Shown in pieces: positions 19,906 to 29,685 of a DNA stretch of 64,000 nt. Where the stretch lies: NCBI GenBank assembly GCA_016711295.1, contig JADJTE010000009.1, positions 62,001 to 126,000 on the forward strand, in the 5' to 3' direction. The translations under genes and the position numbers were made by a program. The stretch is from Sphingobacteriales bacterium (lineage in GTDB: Bacteria; Bacteroidota; Bacteroidia; Chitinophagales; UBA2359). Each line of letters begins with the position of its first letter. The stretch's first letter is position 1. The notes under the pieces were generated by a model. The model ran no database searches. It had not been told where the DNA came from and saw only the letters and a program-made list of their open reading frames with translations.

Positions 19906-20907
19906 ATGTTTTCGCTATTTAGTTCCAAAAAAGAGCGCGATTTATCGGACATCCAAGCCCCTATCAACGATGATTTGGCGCAGTTTGAGCGGGTATTTCG
20001 TCAAGCCATGCGCAGCAAAATCACTTTGTTAGACACTATCATGCGTTACTTGGTGCGGCGCAAGGGCAAACAGATGCGCCCGATGTTTGTGTTTTTTGCC
20101 GCTAAGTTGGGCGGCGACATCACACCCGCTACCCATCGCGGTGCCGCCCTGATAGAACTGCTGCATACCGCCACCCTCGTACACGACGATGTAGTAGATG
20201 ATGCCTACGAGCGGCGTGGCTTTTTTTCTATCAACGCCATTTGGAAAAATAAAATATCCGTATTAGTGGGCGATTACCTCTTGTCGCGGGGCTTGTTGTT
20301 GGCTATTGATAACGGCGACTTTCAGGCTTTGCAATTATTATCGCGGGCTGTACGCGAAATGAGCGAAGGCGAACTATTGCAAATAGAACGCTCGCGTCAC
20401 CTGAATTTAGATGAATCGGTATATTACGAAATTATCCGCCAAAAAACTGCTTCGCTCATCGCATCGGCTTGCGCCGTAGGCTTCGCCTCTACCAATTCGG
20501 ACAAGACTTTGCAGCAAAAAGTATGGCAAATTGGCGAGAAAATAGGCATGGCTTTCCAAATCAAAGATGATTTATTCGACTTTGGCGATAGCCAACAAAC
20601 AGGCAAACCTACGGGCATCGACATCAAAGAAAAAAAAATGACCTTGCCGCTTATTTATTCTCTCAACAACGCATCAGGCAGCGACAAGCGGCGCATAATA
20701 TATATCATCAAACAACATAGTGCTAACCCCAAACGAGTGGAAGAAGTAGTAAACTTCGTACACCAAAGCGGCGGCATAGCCTATGCGCAAGAGGTGATGA
20801 ACCAATACAGACAAGCCGCCTTAGAGCAGCTACGCGAATTTCCCGATAACGAAGGCAGGCGCGGTTTAGAAGAGCTTATATCGTTCACAATCGAGCGAAA
20901 AAAATAG
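19906..20907 (+). CDS. Polyprenyl diphosphate synthase
   Basis: Trans-isoprenyl diphosphate synthase, head-to-tail chain elongation of allylic diphosphates for quinone side chains. Aspartate-rich motifs LVHDDVVDDAYERRG (first) and QIKDDLFDF (second) are intact, as is KGKQMRPMFVFFAAKLGG. 333 aa, the size of octaprenyl/solanesyl-type enzymes. I prefer ATG 19906 (MFSLFSSKKE) to the TTG 12 nt upstream. It converges on the sulfur-transport genes. Confidence 0.92.
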   Translation: MFSLFSSKKERDLSDIQAPINDDLAQFERVFRQAMRSKITLLDTIMRYLVRRKGKQMRPMFVFFAAKLGGDITPATHRGAALIELLHTATLVHDDVVDDAYERRGFFSINAIWKNKISVLVGDYLLSRGLLLAIDNGDFQALQLLSRAVREMSEGELLQIERSRHLNLDESVYYEIIRQKTASLIASACAVGFASTNSDKTLQQKVWQIGEKIGMAFQIKDDLFDFGDSQQTGKPTGIDIKEKKMTLPLIYSLNNASGSDKRRIIYIIKQHSANPKRVEEVVNFVHQSGGIAYAQEVMNQYRQAALEQLREFPDNEGRRGLEELISFTIERKK

Positions 20908-20932
20908 TTGCGTCCCCCCATTTCTGCGCCGC

Positions 20933-21457
20933 CTAATGCGGTAGCTTATCGCGCAGATAGCCATAGACCCAAGTACCCGCAATGGCACTTAATAGCGTTA
21001 TCAGCACTACGGTTGCGCCTGCTCCGATTTGGGCAAAGAGTGGTCCTGGACAAGCACCCGTAAATGCCCAACCTATCCCAAACAACAAACCACCAAAGAT
21101 TTGCCCTTTGTTGAAGGTTTTAGGGTGTAGAGTGATGGGCTCGCCGTAGATGGTTTTGAGCCGAAACATCTTGATTAATGCTACCGACAACATACCTACT
21201 ACAACAGCACTACCTATGACACCGTACATGTGAAACGATTGTAGTCGGAACATTTCTTGTATACGAAACCAACTGACAATTTCGGCTTTTACAAATACAA
21301 TACCAAAGGCAATGCCTATGAGCGAATATTTTAGGTTGTGCCACCAAGGGTGTGTTAAGTGGCTTTCATTGACACAAACACTGTCTAATAAGCGTATATC
21401 GGTATCAATATCCGCCTCAGTAGTAGAATGGGCGGCAAATGTTTGTTGTTGCTGCAT
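20933..21457 (-). CDS. YeeE/YedE family sulfur transporter, second half (DUF6691-like)
   Basis: 174 aa, four to five TM segments, with GLLFGIGWAFTGACPGPLF carrying the conserved Cys of the YeeE/YedE (thiosulfate/sulfur uptake) family. It follows the companion half at 21483 by 25 bp. In many Bacteroidota the transporter is split over two such genes beside a persulfide dioxygenase, as here. Confidence 0.88.
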   Translation of the reverse strand: MQQQQTFAAHSTTEADIDTDIRLLDSVCVNESHLTHPWWHNLKYSLIGIAFGIVFVKAEIVSWFRIQEMFRLQSFHMYGVIGSAVVVGMLSVALIKMFRLKTIYGEPITLHPKTFNKGQIFGGLLFGIGWAFTGACPGPLFAQIGAGATVVLITLLSAIAGTWVYGYLRDKLPH

Positions 21458-21482
21458 GATATAAGTAAGCAGTAGCTAAGGT

Positions 21483-22055
21483 TTAGAACGACAAAATAAA
21501 GGGCAATAAAAAATTGGCGGCGATAAAACCACCTACCATAAAGCAAATAGTGGCGATGAGCGAGGGTATTTGAAGCGTAGAAAGCCCCATGATGGCATGT
21601 CCGCTGGTGCAGCCCCCTGCATAGCGCGTACCAAAGCCCACTAGAAAACCACCTACAACCGTGAGAATAAATCCGCGCAAAGTGAGCAGCGATTGCCAAT
21701 TGAATAGGTCTAATGGCAACAAATTGGTATAATTACTAATGCCATATTGTGCCAACTCTGCTTGGAGGGCGGGAGCTACGGTTATGGGATTGGGATTGCT
21801 CAAAAGAAATGTAGCTATTATCGCACCCACAAAAATGCCTGCTACAAAAAACAAATTCCAAACTTCTTTTTTCCAATCATAATTAAAAAATGGCAATTTG
21901 GCAGGCATACAAGCCGCACAAATATGCCGCAGCGACGAGCTGATCCCAAATGATTTATTGCCGATGAATAATAATATAGGTACGGTAAGTCCGATAAGAG
22001 GCCCCGCCACGTACCAAGGCCAAGGCTGCGATAAAAACATTAGTAATTCTTGCAT
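21483..22055 (-). CDS. YeeE/YedE family sulfur transporter, first half
   Basis: 190 aa, several TM segments; GFGTRYAGGCTSGHAIMGLS is the family signature with the conserved Cys. A further CAACMP lies in the first cytoplasmic loop. Likely transports thiosulfate or a related reduced sulfur species together with the 20933 product. Start ATG 22055. The 225-bp gap to the MBL/rhodanese gene holds nothing recognised. Confidence 0.88.
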   Translation of the reverse strand: MQELLMFLSQPWPWYVAGPLIGLTVPILLFIGNKSFGISSSLRHICAACMPAKLPFFNYDWKKEVWNLFFVAGIFVGAIIATFLLSNPNPITVAPALQAELAQYGISNYTNLLPLDLFNWQSLLTLRGFILTVVGGFLVGFGTRYAGGCTSGHAIMGLSTLQIPSLIATICFMVGGFIAANFLLPFILSF

Positions 22056-22280
22056 TGTATTTGATAATTAATTGCATCTGTGAGTTATTTCGAACAAGCA
22101 CCGCCAATTACAAGTTCTATTACGTAGTAGGTATTGCTTTTGTGTCACTTATTACATGAATTATTTTGCTTGACTACATAAATAGATGCCATCTCACAAA
22201 ATTGGGCGCAATATTTGTTCGTAAATAGCTTCTCTGCCCCGAATTTATGCCAATTAGCTCATTCGCTTTCGTGTGCTATA

Positions 22281-23696
22281 CTAGGAGACTTTGGTGCTTG
22301 GGCATACCCAGTTTGTTGTGGGTACAGTGCTGAATTGATTAATGGCTGAAAATCCGCCTGCTATTTCGCTAAAATTGCGGTAGCCACGTGCTTGCAGTAT
22401 CGAGGCGGCTATCATACTGCGGTAGCCTCCGGCGCAGTGCAAATAAAAATGTTGGTCGGGATTGATGTCTTTTATCCAGTCATTGATGAGTACCAGCGGT
22501 TGGTTAGATGCTCCTACTACATGTTGGGCGGCGTATTCGCTTTCTTTGCGCACATCTATAATGGGATTTTTTTGGTCGGGAAATGTTTGGGCAAAACTTT
22601 CGGCAGTGATGCGCTGAACGCTATCCGCTTCTTTGCCCGCTGCTACCCATGCTTCCACTCCGCCTGCCAAATAGCCCAACACTTGGTCGAAGCCTACCCT
22701 GCTGAGGCGAGTAATAGCCTCTTCTTCCTTGTCCAAATCGGCGACGAGCAAAATGGGTTGCTTTACATCAACTATCAAAGCACCTACCCAAGGCGCAAAA
22801 TCGCCTGCCAAACCAATATTGATAGATTGCGGCACATAGGATTGGCAAAACGCCGCTGCCGAGCGAGTATCTAAAATAAGTGCCCCCGATGCTTCGGCGA
22901 GTAGCTCAAATTCATCTGCCGACAAAGGGTGCAGACCGCGCTGCAATACTTCGTCAAACGCATTATATCCTTGCTTGTTCATCGCTACATTCATGCCAAA
23001 ATAGCTCGGCGGTGCGCTAAGTCCATCGGTAACAGCTTGGATAAAAGCCGCCCTGTCGGGTTGGTTGAGGGCATAGTTCATGCGCTTTTGGTTGCCCAAT
23101 GTATCGACCGTTTCCTTCATCATATTTTTGCCACAAGCACTGCCTGCGCCATGTGCGGGATAGACAATTAGGTCGTCGGCGAGGGGCATAATTTTAGTCA
23201 TCAGGCTATCATATAACAAGCCCGCCAACTCTTCTTGGGTCATGCTGGCGGCTTTTTGCGCCAAATCAGGTCTGCCCACATCACCCAAAAACAGCGTATC
23301 GCCGCTAAAAATGCAATGGTCTTTGCCGTTTTCGTCTATCAGCAAAAAAGTAGTGCTTTCTAAGGTATGGCCTGGGGTATGTAGGGCTTTTATTTTCACT
23401 CCGCCCAACTCAAACACTTCGCCGTCGTAGGCTATGGTAGCCTCGAACTGCGGCTGGGCAGTGGGTCCTCAAACGATGGGCGCACCTGTTTTTTGGCTCA
23501 AATCCAAATGACCCGACACAAAATCGGCGTGAAAATGGGTTTCAAAGATGTATTTTAGCCTAACGCCGTCGCGCTCTAAGCGATTTAGGTAGGGCTGCAC
23601 CTCGCGTAGCGGGTCGATGATAGCCGCTTCGCCTTGGCTTACGATATAATACGCGCCTTGAGCCAAGCAGCCCGTGTATATTTGTTCAATATTCAT
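22281..23696 (-). CDS. MBL-fold hydrolase with two rhodanese domains (persulfide dioxygenase-like), in-frame TGA
   Basis: Metallo-beta-lactamase domain (THFHADFVSGH metal motif, GHTLESTTFLL, SGDTLFLGDVGRPDL, YPAHGAGSACG) followed by two rhodanese domains, the first without a catalytic Cys and the second with HCAGGYRSM. Such proteins oxidise glutathione or other persulfides to sulfite and thiosulfate, linking to the adjacent sulfur transporters and TauE exporter. A TGA at 23469-23471 interrupts the MBL domain between GAPIV and GPTAQPQFEA with the frame unchanged. Homologues normally have an aromatic residue there. I annotate the joined 471-codon gene; it may be a sequence error or a real nonsense mutation. 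Confidence 0.85.
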
Positions 23697-23768
23697 AAAA
23701 AAATATATTAATTAATATTTGTTAATTTGATTTTTAGTTTTAAGGTAACGACTTCGGTGCAAAAGTCA

Positions 23769-23880
23769 TTTTAGCAAAGTGTTTAGTAATTACAAAATGT
23801 GTAGATGACTATAAATAAATAATTTACGATTTGAAATTAAATTTAATTTGTATCAATTTTGCTTTTTTGCACTACAGTCA
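23769..23880 (+). repeat. AT-rich dispersed repeat, copy 1 (partner 27502-27612)
   Basis: About 110 bp similar to 27502-27612 in the same orientation. The 3' ends match best: AAATTTGTAT then AATTTTGCTTTTTTGCAC. Non-coding. Confidence 0.6.
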
Positions 23881-23881
23881 G

Positions 23882-24148
23882 GTAACTATTTAGGCAACTT
23901 CGCCACTATGCTATTCATTAGATTTCCTGCAAAAGTAAGAAATCGAAAATTTAACCTTAAATTTGAGCGTTGCGGAGATTACACCTTAATCAGTTCTTAA
24001 AATGCCGTAGGCATGTTATATTAGTAGCATATAGCAAGTACGATTCTTAAAATGCCGTAGGTATGGCATCTAACATTATATCTGTGAGGAATAAATGCGA
24101 CCTACAAACATGAATTAGAATAGAGGGGCGCAACACCTAAATAGTTAC
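23882..24148. mobile_element. MITE-like element with GTAACTATTTAGG inverted ends
   Basis: The 267-bp element begins GTAACTATTTAGG and ends CCTAAATAGTTAC, a perfect 13-bp terminal inverted repeat. It has no gene. Inside are two copies of TTCTTAAAATGCCGTAGG (near 23994 and 24042). It ends 3 bp from the stop codon of the TauE gene. No clear target-site duplication seen. Confidence 0.6.
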
Positions 24149-24151
24149 GTT

Positions 24152-24973
24152 TTAAGCAGCGAAAAACAATTCCTTAGCAATTATGTATATTCCGACCAAA
24201 AGAATAAACCAACCAAATATGGGTTTGAGGCGTGCGCCGTCGATATATTTGGCTAAGGCAGTACCTATAACTATACCACCAATAGCAAAAAGAGATACCG
24301 AGAGCAAAAAAGTCCATTCGATAGATGTTTCGCCCATTTCGCCCAAAAACCCGATGAGCGATTTAGCAGCGATAATAGTTAGCGAAGTGCCAATTGCCAT
24401 TTTCATGGGTAGTTTGCTCCAAATGACCAAAGCGGGAATAATCAAAAAACCACCACCCGCACCCACTAAGCCTGTGAGCGTGCCTACTATTGCACCCTCC
24501 GCAATAATGACGGGATAATTGAAATGCAGAGGTTCGAGGGCAGTGTCGGAGGAGGGCGGCGAAGTATCCTTTTTTATCATACTATACGAAGCTACTATCA
24601 TCAGAGCGGCAAATAGCAGCAGCAGCAAAATACCTTTGGTCATTATCCAACCGTGATAATTCAGCACATTGGCGGGTATGGCGGGCACGAGATAAGCGCG
24701 AGTAAGAAATACGGCTATGATGGACGGAATCCCAAACACAATCGCCGTGCGAACAGACACCAACCCTTTGCGCAAATAACCTACCGCGCCTACGGCACTT
24801 GTAATGCCGACTATAAATAACGAATAGCCCGTAGCCAATACCGCATCGGTGCCAAACAAATAAACAAGCACGGGCACAGTCAAAATACTTCCGCCGCCGC
24901 CTATCAAACCCAGCGATACGCCGATAGCCACCGCCGACAAATAACCTATCATTTCCATAGTTTTAAATCGCAT
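24152..24973 (-). CDS. Sulfite exporter TauE/SafE family protein
   Basis: 273-aa permease with two related four-helix halves, each opening with a glycine-rich loop (VSLGLIGGGGSILTVPVL and GTLTGLVGAGGGFLIIPALV). The family exports sulfite or sulfonates; next to a persulfide dioxygenase-like gene, sulfite export is the likely role. The start may be ATG 24973 or the internal ATG at 24958 (MEMIGYL). Confidence 0.9.
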   Translation of the reverse strand: MRFKTMEMIGYLSAVAIGVSLGLIGGGGSILTVPVLVYLFGTDAVLATGYSLFIVGITSAVGAVGYLRKGLVSVRTAIVFGIPSIIAVFLTRAYLVPAIPANVLNYHGWIMTKGILLLLLFAALMIVASYSMIKKDTSPPSSDTALEPLHFNYPVIIAEGAIVGTLTGLVGAGGGFLIIPALVIWSKLPMKMAIGTSLTIIAAKSLIGFLGEMGETSIEWTFLLSVSLFAIGGIVIGTALAKYIDGARLKPIFGWFILLVGIYIIAKELFFAA

Positions 24974-25370
24974 TACAACAGTAGAACACTCATCAATGTG
25001 TTTTTGTTGTAGAAAATAACTGTTTTTAACAAAAAAATCAAAACAATTTTATATAAACCATAAATACATCTAAAAATAGAGCAAATGGACAATTCTATGC
25101 GCCACCAACAATAAATGGACAATTAAGAGGGGCATTTTGTTGCGTCATATCGCTATAAATAGCACGAATACAAAATAAATTTGTAGTTCATCGCCCGATA
25201 CAACCCAAAATGCGCTATTATTGCACTACTTTTGTGTTGTATGCAGGCTGCTTAATTGTTTGTGGTAGCTACTAAGCTATCATTTCACGCCATTCGATAC
25301 TTGCATACTATCCCGCTGCTTGGCATTTGCTATCATCACACCCTAATCACATTACCAATAACCACGTTTT
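24974..25370. other. Divergent intergenic region
   Basis: Contains AATGGACAATT twice, at 25084-25094 and 25114-25124, exactly 30 bp apart, which could be a regulator-binding pair, and the promoter box at 25227. No gene or RNA recognised. Confidence 0.4.
25227..25234 (+). promoter_or_regulatory. Putative -7 box upstream of the cytochrome/lamin-tail gene
   Basis: TACTTTTG fits TAnnTTTG and lies about 135 nt before ATG 25371. Weak support. Confidence 0.3.
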
Positions 25371-27360
25371 ATGAAAAAAACATTACTTGCCCTTTGTATA
25401 TGGATAGCTTTTCAGCCGCTGCTATGGGCACAACAACCTTATTTTGCTGATGTACTGAACATTTTTGGTACTTATAATTGTACGGGCTGCCATGGTGCTT
25501 CGAGCGGATTGTCGGTGGGCACGTATAACAGCCTTTTGGCAGGTGGCAATAATTGTGGCCCTGCCATATTGCCTTTTAATGCCAATGGCAGCCCCTTAGT
25601 CACCAAAATAGACCCCAGTATTCCCAACTGCTCGGGCGGCAATATGCCACAAGGCGGCGGCACGGTAAGTGCGGCGCATTTAGCAACTATTAAGCAATGG
25701 ATTGAGGGCGGCGCGTTGCAAAACGCCTCGTCCGACTGTGCCGACCTCACTATTTCTGCCTACGTCGAAGGCTCGAATGATAATAAATACCTCGAAATTT
25801 ATAACGGCACGGGTGCCGAACGCAACCTGTCGGGCTATTCGATACGCATGTATAACAATGGCAGCAGCAGCCCAGTTGCCACTATTCCATTGAGTGGTAT
25901 ATTGGCTGCCGATGGGTATTTTCTGATTGGAAACGACGATGCCACCTTGCCAGGTCTAACGCCCGATATAGTAGCCGCATCGCTCAATTTTAATGGCAAC
26001 GATGCCGTAGCACTCTATAACGGCACGACCAATATAGATGTTTTTGGGCAAATAGGCTTCAATCCGGGCGACGACGGTTGGGCAAATGGCACTTGCACCA
26101 CCAAAGACCATACTTGGATAAAAATAGATAACGGTACGAGTTGTCAATACGGCAATTTCTTGGGCAGCACCGAATTTAGCACGCCCTTGGGCACGTTATA
26201 TACTTGCTATCCGCAAAATGAAGTATCGCAACTCAATAGTTTTGAACCCAGCACCGCCGCGTGCCCAACTATCACATTCGCCGCTGGCACTACTAACCCA
26301 AGCATAGCTTGTTCGGGCAGTAGCCTCGATTTGTCAGTCGTATTAGGCGACGACACCACAGCCCAAGTCCTGTGGTACGAAAGCGGCACTATCATCGGCA
26401 GCGGCACAACCCTCAATGCCATACTCCAAAATAATAGCTGTATCAGCCAAACATTTAATATCACCGCCGTAGCCTCTAACGCCAACCCTACGTGTACGCC
26501 CGCATCGATATCCTTAGTCCTCAATCTGTTGCCCCTGCCCGACGACGGTGCCAGCGTCATAAATAACGGCTGCGAAGTATGCCTGCTTACGTCCTGCGTC
26601 GATATGACGAGTTATAGCGTCAATGGTAGCGCGGCAGTAGAAGGGTTGTGTTATACGGCATCGTCAAACGAAAATAGCAATGTCGTGTTTACGATTGCCA
26701 ATCAATGCGGCACCCAAACCTATACGGGCGATGTGTCGTGCGGCGGCGACCCACAAAATGCCCAAATATCGGGTTTTGTGTGGCTTGACGGCAATGACGA
26801 TTTGCAGTATAACGCCCGGCGAAATACGTCTCAATGGCGTAGAAGTAGGCTTATTCGATGCCTCCGCTTCGCTTCTAATCTCCACAGAAACCGATTTTAA
26901 CGGCAATTATGCGTTTAGCGGCCTGCCTGCGGGCAGCTATTTTTTAGCGTTCAGTGCACCAGGCATAATAGGACACCCCATTGTAGGAGCAGGAACAAAT
27001 GGGCTTACCGCGCCTTTTGACTTAAGCGTCAGTCAAAATTACGAACTAAATGTAGGTTATATCATCGATCTAAGTACTGATAATATCAACGGAACTACAT
27101 CGCCCTTAGCGCTTGCACAAGTAGCCCCACAACCCGCCAGCGATTGGCTGCAAATCGACTTTTATAGCCAATATACCGAACCTACCCTACTACAAATCTA
27201 CAACTTGCATGGCAGCCTACTATACCAAAGCACGGTAGAAGCCCAAAGCGGCTACGGCAATAGCACGCGCTTAGACCTCGCCAATTACTCATCGGGCATG
27301 TATATATTATTGTTGCAAAACAGATATGCCCAACTAACCCAAAAAATTACTAAACTGTAA
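25371..27360 (+). CDS. Secreted c-type cytochrome / lamin-tail protein with sorting tail (frameshifted)
   Basis: Signal peptide (KKTLLALCIWIAFQPLLWAQ), then a single haem-binding site CTGCH and a distal Met in NMPQGGG, as in the small cytochrome domains of secreted Bacteroidota proteins. A lamin-tail domain (YLEIYNGTGAERNLSGYSI) follows, then Cys-bearing Ig-like parts, a SdrD-B-like domain (ISGFVWLDGNDDLQYN ... GLPAGSYFLAF) and a type A sorting tail (PQPASDWLQIDFYS ... YAQLTQKITKL). Exported by the Sec system and probably handed to the type IX system. The frame breaks near 26812 between LQYN and PGEIRLNGVEVG. Confidence 0.82.
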
Positions 27361-27389
27361 TAATCCCCCAAACAAGCAGTAGTTCAAGC

Positions 27390-27425
27390 CACGGATTATA
27401 CGACTTTTTTTAGTATAAATTCGTG
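27390..27425 (+). terminator. Possible terminator after the cytochrome/lamin-tail gene
   Basis: Imperfect hairpin, CACGGATTATAC with GTATAAATTCGTG, and a T-rich loop. Weak. Confidence 0.35.
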
Positions 27426-27501
27426 TAGTTCGTGGCAAAAAATAGCACCTATACCATAGGCGCGAAATCTATATTGCCAGCGGACTTGGGTACAAAAAGT
27501 T

Positions 27502-27612
27502 ATTTTTGTAAAATGTTTATTAATCAAAATACCTGTAAATAGTTTAAAATAAATCATTTATACATTACAAATAAATTAAATTTGTATGAATTTTGCTTTT
27601 TTGCACCATAGC
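27502..27612 (+). repeat. AT-rich dispersed repeat, copy 2 (partner 23769-23880)
   Basis: See copy 1. Here it lies 60 bp upstream of yidD, so it may carry promoter activity, but copy 1 has no gene in that position. Confidence 0.6.
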
Positions 27613-27673
27613 CATCAGTAATCAATCATAAATCCAAAATCGTCAACCCAAAATCATAAATCAATAGAACAAT

Positions 27674-27874
27674 ATGTTTATTTGGCTGATTCGCTTTTAC
27701 CAAGCCGCTATTTCGCCGCTGTTGGGTCCGGCTTGCCGCTATACCCCCACTTGCTCGCAATATGCCATCGAAGCCCTACAAAAATACGGTACGTTCAAGG
27801 GCATCTACTTGGCAGTGCGCCGCATAGCCTCGTGCCATCCTTGGGGCGGCAGCGGCTACGACCCCGTGCCCTGA
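27674..27874 (+). CDS. yidD: Membrane protein insertion efficiency factor
   Basis: 66-aa member of the YidD family, which assists YidC-dependent insertion of inner-membrane proteins. Signature CRYTPTCSQYAIEALQKYG with its two Cys and the C-terminal SCHPWGGSGYDPVP are intact. Ends with TGA, confirming TGA as a true stop in this genome. Close to ffh, which also serves membrane protein delivery. Confidence 0.95.
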   Translation: MFIWLIRFYQAAISPLLGPACRYTPTCSQYAIEALQKYGTFKGIYLAVRRIASCHPWGGSGYDPVP

Positions 27875-28062
27875 CAAAACGAGTTGGATTCCGCACAACA
27901 GCAGACATAGCACCAAAAATGCCCTAACTATCTAAGGAATGTGATTTCGTGTATAGAATAATGGGCTATGTTTCACCAATAATGCCCCACTACATTGCGC
28001 AAAAGCACAAGTACAAGAAGCGAAAATTAGATAATTGAGATGCTAATTTGCCCACTTTTTTG

Positions 28063-28070
28063 TAACTTTG
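28063..28070 (+). promoter_or_regulatory. Putative -7 promoter box of ffh
   Basis: TAACTTTG followed by CCGC, 33 nt before the ATG of ffh. Confidence 0.5.
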
Positions 28071-28102
28071 CCGCTTAATTACCACATTAACGAACTTCCA
28101 TC

Positions 28103-29467
28103 ATGTTTGAAAATTTACAGGAAAAAATAGGTTCTGCATTCAAAACCCTTAAAGGACAAGGCAGCATCACCGAAATTAATATCGCTTCGATGATGAAAGA
28201 CATACGCCGCGCCTTAGTAGATGCAGACGTAAACTATAAAACCGCCAAAGAATTTACCGAAAAAGTTAAAAACGAAGCATTAGGGCAAAAAGTGCTTACC
28301 GCCGTAGCCCCCGACCAACTATTGGTCAAAGTCATGAACGACGAACTGACCGCGCTGATGGGCGGTACAGCCAGCGATATCAATTTAGACGGCAATCCAT
28401 CTGTCGTGTTAATTTCGGGTTTGCAGGGGTCGGGCAAAACGACTTTCTCGGCTAAGTTTGCCAATATGCTCAAAACGAAGCGCAACCTAAAACCCTTATT
28501 GGTAGCAGGAGACGTATATCGCCCCGCAGCCATAGACCAGCTCAAAATTTTAGGCGACAAAATAGGCGTGCCCGTATATGCCGAAACCGACGTAAAAGAT
28601 GCCATCGGGATTGCCACGCGCGGCGTAGCTCATGCCAAAGCCAACGGTATGCAAGTCGTGATTATAGATACCGCCGGACGCTTGGCGGTCGACGAAGAAA
28701 TGATGCGTGAAATAGAAAGCATCAAACGCGAAACACAACCCGACGAAACCTTGTTTGTCGTCGATGCCATGACAGGACAAGATGCCATCAATACCTCCAA
28801 AACTTTCAACGAGCGATTGGACTTTGACGGCGTAGTATTGACCAAACTCGATGGCGATACGCGCGGCGGAGCTGCTTTGTCTATCAAATATGAGGTAAAC
28901 AAACCCATCAAATTTGTGAGCTATGGCGAAAAAATGGACACGCTCGACGTGTTTCACCCCGACCGTATGGCGCAGCGCGTATTGGGTATGGGCGACATCG
29001 TGAGCTTTGTAGAACGCGCACAAGCCGAATTTGACGACAAAGAAGCCCAAAAATTAGAATCCAAAATCCGAAAAAATCAACTCGATTTTAACGATTTCTT
29101 GGCACAAATGAAGCAAATACGCCGTATGGGTAGCCTCAAAGACCTGATGAACATGATACCAGGCATGAGCCAAGCCCTAAAAGGCATAGACCTGAACGAC
29201 GACCATTTCAAGCGCGTAGAAGCTATCATCTTTTCAATGACTCCCGAAGAGCGCACCAATCCAATGTTGATGACAACTAACGCCGCTCGCCGCCGCCGAG
29301 TAGCGTCTGGTAGTGGCAATAATATAGAATCTGTCAATAATTTCATCAAACAATTTGAACAAATGCGCCAAATGCTCAAACAGATGAGCAAAATGGGCGG
29401 TGCTATGGGCGGCAAATTGCCCCCAATGCCAGGCGGATTAGGCGGGCTATTGGGCAAAAAGCAATAG
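28103..29467 (+). CDS. ffh: Signal recognition particle protein Ffh
   Basis: SRP54-type GTPase that binds signal sequences on ribosomes and docks with FtsY. N domain (1-90), G domain with P-loop GLQGSGKTTFSAKFA, DTAGRLAVD and TKLDGDTRGG, then a Met-rich M domain (about 300-454; GSLKDLMNMIPGM, QMRQMLKQMSKMGG) that binds 4.5S RNA. 454 aa, full length and unbroken. Confidence 0.97.
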   Translation: MFENLQEKIGSAFKTLKGQGSITEINIASMMKDIRRALVDADVNYKTAKEFTEKVKNEALGQKVLTAVAPDQLLVKVMNDELTALMGGTASDINLDGNPSVVLISGLQGSGKTTFSAKFANMLKTKRNLKPLLVAGDVYRPAAIDQLKILGDKIGVPVYAETDVKDAIGIATRGVAHAKANGMQVVIIDTAGRLAVDEEMMREIESIKRETQPDETLFVVDAMTGQDAINTSKTFNERLDFDGVVLTKLDGDTRGGAALSIKYEVNKPIKFVSYGEKMDTLDVFHPDRMAQRVLGMGDIVSFVERAQAEFDDKEAQKLESKIRKNQLDFNDFLAQMKQIRRMGSLKDLMNMIPGMSQALKGIDLNDDHFKRVEAIIFSMTPEERTNPMLMTTNAARRRRVASGSGNNIESVNNFIKQFEQMRQMLKQMSKMGGAMGGKLPPMPGGLGGLLGKKQ

Positions 29468-29523
29468 GCTTGTGACAGCGGCACTTACTTGGGTGTAAAA
29501 TGGTGCTTTCTCGCCTGCTTTTC

Positions 29524-29568
29524 GTTTATTTTTGAAAACATAGCCCCACTATGCCTCCAAAAATAAAC
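29524..29568 (+). terminator. Hairpin after ffh, possible terminator
   Basis: Perfect 11-bp inverted repeat GTTTATTTTTG / CAAAAATAAAC with an inner CATAG/CTATG stem. It lacks a downstream T tract, so termination is uncertain. Confidence 0.45.
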
Positions 29569-29685
29569 CTCAATCAGCCCAAAAATCCCTCTTTTTCCGC
29601 TCCAACCCCGCCACTGTAACAAGTCTAATAAAAAAATACCACAAAATTATCATTTTTCAGAACAGCAAGGCTATATTTTACCACT

